A stretch of DNA of 64,000 nucleotides, taken from assembly GCF_018873765.1 (NCBI RefSeq), contig NC_057918.1:8998862-9062861 (forward strand), in the 5' to 3' direction. The notes beneath the pieces are model-generated. The model worked only from the letters and a program-made list of their open reading frames with translations. It made no database searches and had not been told where the DNA came from. The translations under genes and the position numbers were made by a program. Positions 21,721 to 33,700 of this stretch are shown here, piece by piece. Source of the DNA: Telopea speciosissima. Lineage: Eukaryota; Streptophyta; Magnoliopsida; Proteales; Proteaceae. Numbering within the stretch: position 1 is the stretch's first letter; each line of letters starts with the position of its first letter.

Positions 21721-24700
21721 ATGAGTCCTCAACCCAACCAGGAGAAAATGTAAGTGTTCTTTCTTTCTATTTTCGCCTAATCTTACCTCATTATTAACCC
21801 CATTTTCACTCTTCCTACACAGGTTCAGCTGTGGACTTGAATTAGCAGATGTGGTGTTGAATTCTGATCTTCTCCAGCGCTCGTTGAAAGCAATTCAAAA
21901 ACTAAACGATGATCCTACGAAGAAGAACATAAGAGCCTCGTCTTGTGCATACAAAGCCTACAATGATGATCAAAACAAGTGCGAAATTATAGCTTTTGGC
22001 TGCGAATTTGAAAGAGTATCATCAGTCCTGTCCCCGACTACGGAATTGTGCCCCCCTGAGTTCAAGTTCCTTCAAACTAGAGATAACACGTTTTCTATCA
22101 ACGAAGTAGCCATTACACTCTTCCGCTCCCTCCTTCAAGATCTGGACCTCTTCCAGGTACCTCTCTCTCTACTTCAAGATCTATCTGGACTGGATTGTGG
22201 GTTTCAGGCTTGAGAGGTCGATTCTAGGATTTTGGGTACCAATTCCTGAGAATTTCGACCTAATTCCAAGTTTAAAATCCTTATTATGTTCTCCCGTGGA
22301 AACACCCACCCTGCCACAGTACAACACAATTGGGAGTCTGGATCCTCTCCAGCGCGCCAGTGGTGCAGAACACATCGGATGGCTGGAGCTGTTTGACACG
22401 CAGCCCAAGGACAGCTCTAGCCGTCCGATGCCCGTTGCACTCACTGGCGTGTTGGAGAGGATTTTTTTTTTGTAAATAAATGCTTTTGGTGTTGTGTTCA
22501 CTTGCGTACACTTTTAATCTAGGGGTGCTGTTCTCTGTGCCACAGCGCAGCTTGCATCCAAGCACATGGGGATGGGCGCAATGACCACCCTGCCCCATGC
22601 ACAGGCTACCCATTGCTGCAGCACAGAGAACATTCTCCCTTTAATCTATTATCCAAATTGGGGCTCCAGCAATGTTTCAAGAATTGAGAACGAATCATCG
22701 GCCTATTAGGAGGCCGATCCTGATTTCGATCTATTCATATTGGAATCCGCCAAGGCCGATCAGAATCAGTTGATCCATACTGAATTTTTAGGGTTTAGGG
22801 TATCGGGATTCCAGTTCCGTCTTTTAAATTCTGGGCTTCTTCCCAATTCAGCTCGTCCCAAGGATCATACAGCTTAACATAGAGAGCGATAAATGTATAT
22901 ATACACCCTGAAATGAAGAATGCTGCTTGTAATTTAATGCCATATTTCTTGTCTTTACGGAGCGAATTAAGGTGCCTCTTTTCACTCCACACACGTCCCC
23001 TCTCTCCTCTTGTAGCCCATTGTGGCACTGTGTACTCTGTTAGGGATGCAACAGCCAAGGGTCTCCAAGGCAGCCCAAGTTTAGCCAAGTTCAAGGTTAG
23101 GTTGAGATATTTCAGTTCAAACCTACTCCTGTCAAGCTCAAGGTGGATCAAGATTTGCCCTAATTGATCGTTAGGCTATCTGGTTACCTTAGTAATAACC
23201 AAATTTTAGAAAAAAATTTATTATTGGAAAGCCCAAGAAGAGTTGAACGTCATTACCTCTTAATTGAAAAGTGTTGGTCCTCATTACCAAAAAAAGAAAA
23301 GTGTTGGTCCTAGCAAACTATATGGGGCCAGATTAGGCCAGGCTAGGGTGCAAGTTTAGCTTGGTGAATCTGAGCCCGGCAGGGCCTACGCTGGGCTAGG
23401 GTTGAGATTTCTAGGGTCAGGTTGAACTTGGGTTGAACCCGAGCCGACCTGTGTATAAATATATAATCTACGATCATACATACAGAAAAAATAAAAAAAC
23501 TAACCGGGCCTTGGCTAGCTTGAAATGACAAAAAACATGGTCTGTTAGGGTCAATCAAGGTCGGATTGGGTTTGGTTAAGCCTCAAAAGATTGGACCTGG
23601 ATTGCAATTCCCAGCCTGACCTTGGACTGGGTTGAGCTAAGGGGACCTAGGATTGGGTTTAGGTTTTAAAAAACCCGTTCCTATTCGACCCAATTGCATC
23701 CTTAGGCCGACCGTTCTCAATCCAAGGTTTAACCCCAGCCCCAGCCCTAGCCCTGACCTAGGGATCTAAACTTTATCTGGCCCTGTGAGCTGAATATTCC
23801 AGCTCAAACCTGCCAAAATCGCAGTTTAAAACCAAATCAAATCCAACAGAAAAAAAAATTCAATTCTATTTCTAATGGACGAACCAGGGGAGGTGGTCTC
23901 TTAGGATTCGTATACAGAACCACATGCTCGGGGAAGACAGAGAGAGAGAGGAGGGATATGTATATAATTTTTCGAACATTTTGATATTGTTTAGCAAAAT
24001 TTTGACAAACTGTACTGATTGAATTTTTCTCTATAATACAGCGATTGAAGAACCCATCGAAGCTACTGATTGTAACTGGACACTCTTTAGGAGGATGGGT
24101 TGCGTCGCTTTTCTGCTTATGGCTGCTTGAGAACATCAATCAATCAAACCGTAACATTCCTATATGCATCACCTTCGGATCTCCACTTGTCGGCGACGAT
24201 GGCCTCCGCAAATCCATTCACAATCGCTCTGGATGGAATCCTCGGTTCCTGCACATCGTCTCCGACAGCGACCTCATCCCTCGTACCTTCCTCTCATCCA
24301 CCACCAACAATACCAAAAACAGTTACAAGCCTTTCGGCACATTCCTCATGTGTTCTCCATCTGGTTCTTCTTGTTTCAATGACTCTGATTCAGTCCTCAG
24401 TCTGTTGGCGGTTACGGGTTGCTCTGAGTTGCTCAGCCTCATGGATTATAGGAAGCTATTGGAAGACCTCACCAATCAGATATTTGTCACCAAAGGAGAT
24501 TCGCAGTTACACGAATTGAGAGATCCACTTCGAGCAGGATTAATTCTTCAACTGGATGCAATTGGAGATAAAAGAATGCAGGTACAGATTAACTAATTTA
24601 TGCTCCATTGCGATCCAATTCGTAATCAAGAATGCATTCTCCAGCTCTGATTTTTCTTGGCAGGAGGACACAGAGGAGGAAGACACATTGATTTCAGCCA

Positions 24701-25461
24701 TGGAGAAACGAGAAAGAACGAGTTACGACAAGCACAAGAATGCAATCTCCAACTCTGAAAAGAAACTGAATGATGTGAAGACAGACATGGCTAATCTCGA
24801 ATGGTACAAGAAGATCTGCTCGACTAAGGTGAAAATCGGCTATTATGACTGCTATAAGATGAAGCATTGGGAAATGGACATAAAAGCCGTAGTGTTCAAG
24901 AAAAAACTCACCAAATACTGGAAAGATGTGGTAGACGATGCAGAGAGGAAAGTTGTTCCCTTGGGTACACGACTGCTCGGTGGAGGAACAAACTATAGGA
25001 GAATGGTTGAACCCCTTGATATCGCTGTCTATTATAAGGAAGGCAATAGAAATTACCGCACTCAAGGGCGGTCTAGGCATTTTAAATTGTTACAGACATG
25101 GCTGGAAGAGGAGGAGAGAGTTGCAGGGCATAAGAGGAACTCGAACACAAGGGAGAAGGCTGCCAATTTAACAGAGGATTCTTGTTTTTGGGCAGATGTG
25201 GAGGAAGCTGTGATTTTGACCAAATCACTGAAGAATGGAGAAGCTCTTCGAGGGCCTGGAGAATCACCCATAGAAAAGCTAAAGAAATTTGAAGATTATG
25301 TGATGGGATTGATAAATAACTTGGCAGTGTCTCCTGAAATTTTCTTGGAGGAGAGTACCTTCATGCAATGGTGGAACGAGTATGAGAAAATTCCTGAACG
25401 TACTCATAGATCCTCGCTAGCTAACTACATGGAGAACAAACTTTACCAAAACTATAAGTAA
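21721..25461 (+). CDS. SAG101: SAG101-like protein, copy A (EDS1 family, lipase-like plus EP domain), complete
   Basis: SAG101 forms a heterodimer with EDS1 and works in immunity downstream of TIR-type receptors. Exons are 21721-21749, 21823-22156, 24042-24581 and 24664-25461, all GT-AG and in phase, giving 566 residues (Arabidopsis SAG101 is about 540). The tiny first exon encodes MSPQPNQEK. The lipase-like domain holds the nucleophile elbow GHSLGG (Ser136), LFCLWLL, CITFGSPLVGDDGL and YKPFGTFLMC. The last exon, from residue 302, is the EP domain, with EDTLISAMEKRER, a long charged helix and RRMVEPLDIAVYY. Compared with copy B, residues LPFSL after RASS are replaced by one Cys, and the stretch after DDAERK is five residues shorter. 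Whether lipase activity exists is unknown. Intron 2 (1.9 kb) contains two MITEs. It is head to head with hydrolase pseudogene copy 2. Confidence 0.92.
22341..22463. mobile_element. Foldback MITE in SAG101-A intron 2
   Basis: The left arm GATCCTCTCCAGCGCGCCAG pairs with the right arm CTGGCGTGTTGGAGAGGAT, and inner words CATCGGATGGCTGGAGCTG and AGCTCTAGCCGTCCGATG extend the pairing almost through the whole element. The outer GATCCTCT word is shared with the element at 27556-27697 in the equivalent intron of copy B. Confidence 0.7.
22522..22639. mobile_element. Mutator-type MITE with 9 bp target duplication
   Basis: The target duplication TTTAATCTA (22513-22521 and 22640-22648) is exact. The ends GGGGTGCTGTTCTCTGTGC and, on the opposite strand, GGGAGAATGTTCTCTGTGC are inverted repeats. 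The TGTTCTNTGTGCC core is also found in the element at 59480-59613. Confidence 0.75.
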
Positions 25462-27000
25462 TTATCCAACAGGTTTTCCACTGTCACCAGTACTATAACC
25501 CTTCATATAAGTTAGCAAGGCTATGTTCTTTCTTTCTTCTTCGTCTGTATTTTCCCTGGTATCAGCAATTTATATAACGCTTGTGTTAATTTCATGTTAG
25601 ATTACAAAACCATTGGCACATTCCAACTGTAGTGAAATTTGAATCCCAAATGAGTTTAAAAGTGCTTATCTATATAGTTGTACTGTAACACACTCATAGA
25701 AGGAGAGTGTAACAACCTCTTCACTTACTTTCTGGTTTCTACAACACGGCCGTAGGAGATGTGGGTTGAATCGTGCCAAATAGACACTCTCCTTAATGTT
25801 GTAGATGTCCCCTATTAATGTAATTTGGGTTATTGCAAATCAACCTCTAAGATAAAATAAATCCTACTTAAGATTTGCACTCTCTGACTAGGCCACTTAG
25901 AGACACCAAGAATCGTATTCAATTGGGCATAAACAAACCAATGTGTAGAGAAAACAAAGATTGGACCGTCTCCGGAACTATTAGAGAAATGAGCTTAAAC
26001 TCCCCTCTACATATAGGAAACAAAGAGATACCACCAAAGGTTGTCTCCAACAAATATTGTCTAAACACCATGTCTTTTCCACAAAACATATTTGTTGGTC
26101 CATTCAAACATGTTTTCCAATAAGCATTAGTCACACTTATTGGTCACTTAAGTGTGAATTCATGGTGCGTGAGGAATGGACAAGGAATATTACCTATTAT
26201 TCCATTTGGTTCCTTTTGCAAATTGACACATGTGACACACCATTAAATGCTCTACATCCCTTTGAAAATGTGGCTAATATAGTAGCAAGGTTGTTGGAAC
26301 AAAGGGTTGAGACCGGACAAGGATTTGGGTCACAATACTAAAGAATCAGCCATCAAGATTAGGGTATAGTACCCACAAATAAAATATAAAAATTATTGAA
26401 GATATATGTCATTATAGGTTCCCTTTGCCTTGGGTCAAGGTCAATTATATATATATATATTGACAAAAAGAAGACTTATCTAATTCATTTCCTTTTCTTT
26501 GTCAGATGGAACGAAAGTTCCATTTCTAATTTTCTTTCAAGGGAAGCAACGCTGCAATTGTTGGTGTTACCTTGACCCAGGGGCAAACCAAAGGGAACCA
26601 ACCAACCTACAATGGACATTCTATTTTATTTGTTGGATTGTCATCCCATACTTCATTTGGTTTTCCCATGTTAGTGGAAAGAAAGTTCCATTTTCTTTCT
26701 AAATTTTCTTCCTATTATTTAACGGGTGTAAGCCATTAGCGTAATGGAAGGGGGATAGAATGATAGGTATCTAGATCTAGTAGGCCCCACCAACCTCGAA
26801 GAATTTGCTTCTCAGAGATCCTTTAAGCCTTTAATTACTCCATTGGAGGGAACAAGGAAACCTCCTCGTCGTCCGCATTTCTCTGCAGTCGTCGTGTTCA
26901 ATAGACATTATAAATAGATATCCGCAGTTCACTCAATCATTCATCTTATTCGCTTCTACTACTTCTTCTTCTTCTTAGATCGATCAAATATATAGAGAGA
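25462..27000. other. Spacer between SAG101 copies A and B, with an inverted repeat near the copy B promoter
   Basis: No gene is recognised; several open frames near 25875-26345 match nothing I know. An inverted repeat brackets 26417-26441 (GGTTCCCTTTGCCTTGGGTC) and 26569-26599 (GACCCAGGGGCAAACCAAAG). Between the arms is a stretch homologous to the copy A upstream region. The phrase GAAAGTTCCATTT is then repeated at about 26681, so this promoter has been locally rearranged. Confidence 0.45.
26909..26916 (+). promoter_or_regulatory. TATA box of SAG101 copy B
   Basis: TATAAATA, 85 bases before the start codon at 27001, a normal distance for a plant promoter with a short leader. The aligned position upstream of copy A reads AAATACAT. 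Confidence 0.55.
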
Positions 27001-30000
27001 TGAGTCATCAATCCAATCAGGAGAAGGTGTAAGTGTTCTTTCTTTCTCTTCAATTCCGCCTAATATTACCGCATTATAATCACTGAGAGACGACTTAAAT
27101 GAGAGATCTAGGGTAGCGTTCTTCGTTAGTTGCAGGTTTTATCATTTTTTTTTGTTAATTAAATCCATCGACTCTTCCTACACAGGCTCAGCTTTGGACT
27201 TGAATTAGCGAGTGTGGTGTTAACTTCTGATCTCCTCCAGCGTTCGTTGACAGCCATTCAAAAGCTAAACGATGATCCAACGAAGAAGAACATTAGGGCT
27301 TCGTCGTTACCATTCTCTCTGGCATACAAAGCCTACGATGATGATCAAAACAAGTTCGAAATTATAGCTTTTGGTTGCGAAATCGAAAGAGTATCATCAG
27401 TCCTGTCCCCGGCTTTGGAACAATTTCCCCCTGAGTTCAATTTCCTTCAAATTGATGAACATAGCCCATCCTCTATCAACGAAGAAGCCATAGCACTCTT
27501 CCGTTCCCTCCTTCAAGATCTTGACCTCTTTCAGGTATCCCTCTCTCTCCAATTTGGATCCTCTACGGCCAGGCAGCCGACGGGCCATTGTGCGGCCTCA
27601 CACAGGCATGGCATGGACCTCACCCGGGCAGATGTTGGGGCTGTGGGTAGGGTGATCATTTTGCCATGCCTGTGTCTGGGCCGGCTGAAATCCTCTCTAT
27701 GTGTGTGGTGGGAACGCCCAGGCTGCCCCATCACAAAGTGATTGGAATGGAATAAGCGCTTTTGATTTTGGGCCCACTTATGAAGTCCATAAAAATGGAA
27801 TTTTAGGGCTAGAGGATATTTTTGTGAATTTAGCTTGTCTCTGGGGAGGCATGCACCCAGGGTGCTATCAGGGGGCATCCAGTGGTTGAGTTGTGCCGCA
27901 CGCATCTTGGCGCATGCCTAGGGATATGTGCGGCACAACCCAACGGTTGGCAACGCCTTGGGCGTTCCCTGCTCCCTGGAGATGATCCTGATCCTATTTT
28001 TGCCCCACTTATCCGTTTTGAGAACCTTTTTTTAATCTTGAATTAAATAATTTTTGGAAATAAAACAACGTTGAATTAAAAGAAAAGGGGGCAGTTTTCA
28101 TGCACGGCCGAGTAAACATGCACGATGGTATCCCCTCTTATAATCTGTCACCACTTTTTTATTTTTTCTTGGATAAGTCTTAATTCATCACTTTGGCGGC
28201 AAGAAATTGTTCTCTTTGTTAATTAATGAAGGAGGGCTGCCCATCATATTTAACACTTCAAGTTTATTCTGAACTAAATTAGAAGTCTTTGTGAGTCTCT
28301 GAAAGAAATTAAAGGATGGAACAAAACAAAATAGAGATTTTTTTTAATATTTAGGTACATAAAATATTTGTTTGCTTATGGAGATATTTGGTTATTTCTG
28401 TTTATGGATGTATATTTGATTATCTATATATTTAGGAATGAATTTGATTATTTGTATACATAGGAATGGATATTTGGTTCTTTATATGCTCTGGTAAAAA
28501 AATTTTGAAATTTTTTTTTTTTTTTTTTTTTTGGGTGAAAACAAATTAGGAACTGTAATTAGTCCACCTATTGTTAAATTCATTCCTAAATAATAGGTGG
28601 AACCAATATGATAGTGCCTGGAAGGCTGGAACCAATTAGGAACTGGAACTAGTCCACGTATTATTAAATGGTTCTGGTTCTAAGGTTTAGAACCATTAGA
28701 TTATTGGGCCGGTTCTGATTTGACCCCATAAGACCGGAATCGATTAGGAACTGAAGCGATTGCTCAAAACTGGACTGATTTACACCCTAAAACACCCACC
28801 ACCCTCGTGTATTTAAGGGTGTCAATGGTTCAGTTATGTACAAACCGAAATCGAATCGAATCAGTTCGTTTTAATTGGTTCTGACTCAAATTTATTTTAT
28901 TTTTTGCAAAAAAAATAATGCAGCGATTGAAGAACCCATCGAGGCCACTGATTGTAACGGGACACTCTCTAGGAGGATGGGTTGCGTCTCTCTTCTGCTT
29001 ATGGCTACTTGACAACATCCATCAATCAAACCGTAACATTCCCATCTGCATCACTTTCGGATCTCCACTCGTCGGTGACGATGGTCTCCGTAAAGCCATT
29101 AACAATCGCTCTGGATGGAATCCTCGGTTCCTGCATGTCGTTTCCGATGGAGACCTCATCCCTCGTACTTTCCTCTCATCCACCATCACCACCAACAATA
29201 ACAAAAACAGTTACAGGCCTTTTGGTACATTCCTCATGTGTTCTTCATCGGGTTCTGCTTGTTTTGATGATCCTGATTCAGTCCTCAGTTTGCTGAAAGC
29301 TACAGGTTGGTCTCAATTGCCCAGCCTCATGGATTATAAGAAGCTATTAGATCACCTCACTCATCAGATCATTGTCTCCAATGGACCTTCACAGCTAGGC
29401 GAATTGAGAGGCGATCCACTTCAAGCCGGAATAATTCTTCAACTGGATGCAATTGGAGATAAAAGAAAGCAGGTAACGCATACCCTATCATATCTCGAAA
29501 TCTTAATTCTTGATTATGTTGATTTCTCTTACTCTTGACAGATGATCCAGGAGGAAGACACTTTGATTACAGCTATGGAGAAACGAGAAAGAATGAGTTA
29601 CCACGAGCAGAAGAAGCGCATCTCCGAGTCTGAAAAGAAACTGAATGACGTGAAGATGAACATGGCTCATCTCGAATGGTACAAGAAGATCTCCTCAACT
29701 AAGGTGTCTCTCGGCTATTATGACTGCTACAAGAACAAACCGTTCGAAAGGGATATAAAAGCTGTATTGTTCAAGGCACGACTAACCAAATACTGGGAAG
29801 ATGTGGTAGACGAAGCAGAGAGGAAACCCCGGAAGCCAGGGTTTGCTCCGATGGGGACACGCCTGCTCTTCGGAGGAACAAACTATAGGAGAATGGTTGA
29901 ACCCCTTGATATCGCTGAGTATTATAAGCAAGGCAAGAGAAATTACCGCACTCAAGGACGGCCTAAGCATTATAAATTGTTGCAGACATGGCAGGAAGAG

Positions 30001-30351
30001 GAGGAGAGAGCTGCGGCGCACAAGAGGAAGTCAAGCACGAGGGACAAGGCTGCCACTTTAACAGAGGATTCTTGCTTTTGGGCAGACGTGGAGGAAGCCA
30101 TGATTTTGACCAAATCACTGAAGAATGGAGAAGCTGTTGGGGGGCCTGAAGAATCACCCATAGAACAGCTACAGGAATTTGAGGATTATGTTATGAGATT
30201 GATAGATAACTTGGCAGTTACCCCCGAGATTTTCTTGAAGGAGAGTACCTTCACGCTATGGTGGAACGAATACAAGAATATTCCTCAACGTAATCGTAGA
30301 TCCTTGTTAGCTACCTTCATGGAGAATGAACGTTATCAAAAGTATATCTAA
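27001..30351 (+). CDS. SAG101: SAG101-like protein, copy B, complete
   Basis: Tandem paralog of copy A with the same four-exon structure: 27001-27029, 27186-27534, 28924-29472 and 29542-30351, giving 578 residues. The nucleophile elbow GHSLGG has Ser141. CITFGSPLVGDDGL, RPFGTFLMC and LDAIGDKRKQ follow. The EP domain begins at about residue 310 with EDTLITAMEKRER and includes GGTNYRRMVEPLDIAEYY, NYRTQGRPKHYKLLQTW and DSCFWADVEEA. It keeps the LPFSL segment and the longer PRKPGFAPMGTRLL linker that copy A lacks, so B looks closer to the ancestral form. The stop is 387 bases from the convergent MNS5 stop codon. Intron 2 (1.4 kb) contains three foldback elements. The family function is EDS1-dependent immunity; partner specificity of either copy is unknown. 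Confidence 0.93.
27556..27697. mobile_element. Foldback MITE in SAG101-B intron 2
   Basis: CACAGGCATGGCA (27601-27613) is matched by its exact reverse complement TGCCATGCCTGTG (27662-27674). Outer arms GGATCCTCTACGGCC and GGGCCGGCTGAAATCCTCT pair imperfectly. Confidence 0.6.
27836..27985. mobile_element. Foldback MITE family (TGTGCGGCACAAC type), copy 1
   Basis: Arms GGTTGAGTTGTGCCGCACGC and ATGTGCGGCACAACCCAAC pair in the centre, and the outer GTCTCTGGGGAG and CTCCCTGGAGATG words close the hairpin. Two more copies with the same internal order lie at 38246-38400 and 61837-61998. Confidence 0.7.
28089..28150. repeat. Single arm of the 10711-10850 MITE type
   Basis: AGGGGGCAGTTTTCATGCACGG resembles one end of the element at 10711, with the same GTATCCCCTC word shortly after. 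No second arm was found, so it is a truncated remnant inside SAG101-B intron 2. Confidence 0.35.
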
Positions 30352-30738
30352 TCATCCAGCAGGTGTTCCACTCTCAACATTACTAGTAACCTCTTAATGT
30401 AGAACTTCCGTAGACAAGTTTTACAATGTTCCAGAAGATAGTCCTTAAGTAAGCAAGCATCTGTTCTTTCTTTCTTCTTCCTCTGTATTTCCTTGCTCAT
30501 CGAGTTGGTGTCACTTTTAATTAAATCCAAGCAATTTGTGTAACGCTTATGTTAATTTAATTTCATGTCATTTTACAAAACTACAAAACCATTGGTACAA
30601 TCCACCCCAACACCCCCCCCCCCCAAAAAAAAAAAAAAACCCTCTGGCATGGTAATCTTGTAGATCCATGGGGGGTTTGCATTTTGTCATGAAAAGAATG
30701 ATTTGTTACACTGGACGTTCAAAATGATCAGCAGAGGA

Positions 30739-33700
30739 TCAAATTACATAGAGCCATAGCCCACAGTATCCAGCTATGCTGCATGACCTTTGCCTGCAAC
30801 TAATTGATTCGACTCCACATTCGACATCACTCATACACCTGTGGTCTGCACGAGAATCAGGGACATGGCATATACTCTCAACACCATGAACATAATTTCC
30901 TCTTCTTGGGGAAAGAATATCAGCTGGACAGATTTGCAAAGACATTGCACTTGCACGTTTTCCTTGTTTTTCATTCTGCACAAGAAAGATTATTCATTTT
31001 CTTTTCTTTATAATTGATGCTTCTAGTAGAGGATCTGACTCAGAACAGGTTTTACTAAAGTGAAAAGAGAGATATGACCAAAGTGGACACTTGGCTGGTT
31101 TATTAATGAACAAACCAAAATTATAGTGAACAAGAAACATATCATATAGCCCTGTTAGTATGTTAATAACTAATGTGCCACATCAATAGCAGCTTCTGAA
31201 TTTGGGAATGTGTTATCGTGAGAAGACATAGAATGCCATTATTCACATATCCAGCAGCAGGCCCTCAGATGGTATAATAAATAACATTATGCTATGTCAT
31301 TGTTGCTTGCTAAATGTCTCCCAAAGAAATTTGACATAACTCTAATAGAATTCCTACAAATCATGGAAAATGTTCCTAAAATATCTGCAGAGAAGGGTAG
31401 ATAGAATTACCTTGATGCAAGTCCAGTTAGTTGGAGTGTAGATCTCTGGAAGTTTCTCATGCCAATCACTTCTCACTGGAAGAGGGTGACCCTCAGTTGT
31501 AAAGATGAAATTTTTATTGACCAAAAATGAATCGTCAAAGAGAAGATAGAGATACTTGCACCTATAGGGGAAAAAATAAGTGCATTTATAAAGCACTATA
31601 AGTGACAAGGTAACCATTATCATTGACATGGTATTATAATTGCAGAGAGAATATGGAATTGCTTACGTTTCAGCAAGAAAAAAGCTATGCTGATGATCTT
31701 CCAGTTGCATTGTTGTCACATCCTTGATGCTTGCAAACCCACCTTCTACTTTGGTGTATATATTGAGAGAGTTCACAATTGATTCACCCACTTCTATGTA
31801 CCAAGGATCTGACAATGTCAAATATAGTAATGATAAATAAATGAGCAATAAGACAGCATTGGCTACACCTTTTTCTTTTTAAGTGTGTTTTATTGCTTTT
31901 AAACCAGAAAAAGGTTTCCATCTAGAAGACGGTGTCTCCCCCCCCCCCCCCCCAAAAAAATAAAAAGAAGTGAAAAAGACACTTTATTAACAAATTGTAC
32001 CGTGTGATTCAACACAAATCCCCCAAACCCCATTTCTCTTTCTGATTCTACCCACATCCCTGTCAAGGATCAAGAGAGTTTTTTTGTTCACAGGGATCAA
32101 ATCGTTGCGGTCTCACAACCACTAGTACATATCACTGCTGCAACATCATTGACTAAAAACACATTTGGTCTCATCATTTGCAGCTCAACCAAGACTTCCA
32201 TAACATGCAACATTGAAGAAATAATAAAATACACACATCTATGCTTCCCATTTTGCCAAATTTTTTAATTCATTTCACAAAGCCACTTAGTGATTTTTCC
32301 ATGGGGGTATGCTGGAGCTACTAGCAAGGTCACATGACAACAGCATACTTGGATATGTACAGCAAGATGGAACAACCTCTTGACAAAGACATCGTTTTGA
32401 CAGAGAGATTCCAATTCCTGGTTATAGACACTGTGTAAAAAGCATAGTCTGGAAACTATCTATGCCTCTCTCTTCTATTCATTTATGTTTCTCAGATCTT
32501 GATACTTGATGGCACAGGGTTAGGTTCCACTGCTGTGATCATTCACACTATTCCACAAAGATAAAATACCCCAATTTCCTAGAGTTCAATAATCATAGAT
32601 GCAGAGCCTTATTTTTCTATATCAGCAAGAGAGAAAATTCCAAAAAAAGTGAGTTTTTCATGATATGTCAAAGCTGTGGCAGCAGAAATCAGGTCTATTT
32701 CATAAATGACCGTTTACTAAAAAAATTGAGACACATGATACTCTGCCTCACTGAATCATGACATAGCAATTGCATCGTCAGCAGTCAATCAATCCCATAA
32801 TCAGGCTGGAGTTGGTTTTGTCCAATCCAAATTTCAAGTAAGCTGATAGAAGCCACTGAGTGACAATGGGAAGCATTTCATTCTCAAGGCATTTTCCTAT
32901 GGGATGAAAAAGCGTTCTATTTTCCTTCTAATACCACATTATTCTTTAACTGATCAAAGAAAGGTCTGTTTTCATTCATCACACACACAGATAGAGAGAG
33001 AGAGCACTAAGAATCACACCTTTGGTTGCTCGGTAAAGGTATAGTGTGGATTCTGCTAATTCAGGCCGCAAAGGATAATATTTTTCTGTAGGATGCAACA
33101 TCTCACGGTCCAGCAGGTATCTGTTAATTGTACTCTTTCAATTAGACAAACAAATTGACTTCCACAATATAAATGCTGATGAACTGTGTAAAAGCAAACA
33201 AATTCTAGAAGCAGCGGACAATAAAATAATGTCATGCTTGTTTATAATCATTTTAAACATTCAATTCTAAAGAAGACCCACTCATACCTTTCTGGTAGCA
33301 CACCAAACCTCTCCCACACATGAAAAAACTCACGATGTGATGAATTAGCAGCTGCAAGATCTCCAACAAGAACCTGATTACGATAATTTAAAGATCATGA
33401 ATGTGGTTTTAACAGCAAACCTCTGAGCGAAAGTTATAATGTCATCTAACTGTTGCCTTATAGATCAGTAAATACTAGCAGCAGTCAGCTTTCGGCCTCA
33501 TAATGTTTTAGAATCAGTTTTAATAATATCAGTTTCAAAAAAAAAATCACGATATATCTTACTATTATAGTAATATAAGAAAAAGAGCAAAATTTACAAA
33601 AAAAAAAAAAATCCCATTGTTAGAGAGTCATCATTAACTGTCACAATGGTGGCAGTCAAGTTCGACCACCATATACTCCTGTTATTTCATTATTCTAAAA

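Noticed and set aside
21415..21732. Arg-rich minus-strand frame upstream of SAG101-A
   Set aside because: It reads the pyrimidine-rich leader and promoter of SAG101-A on the wrong strand.
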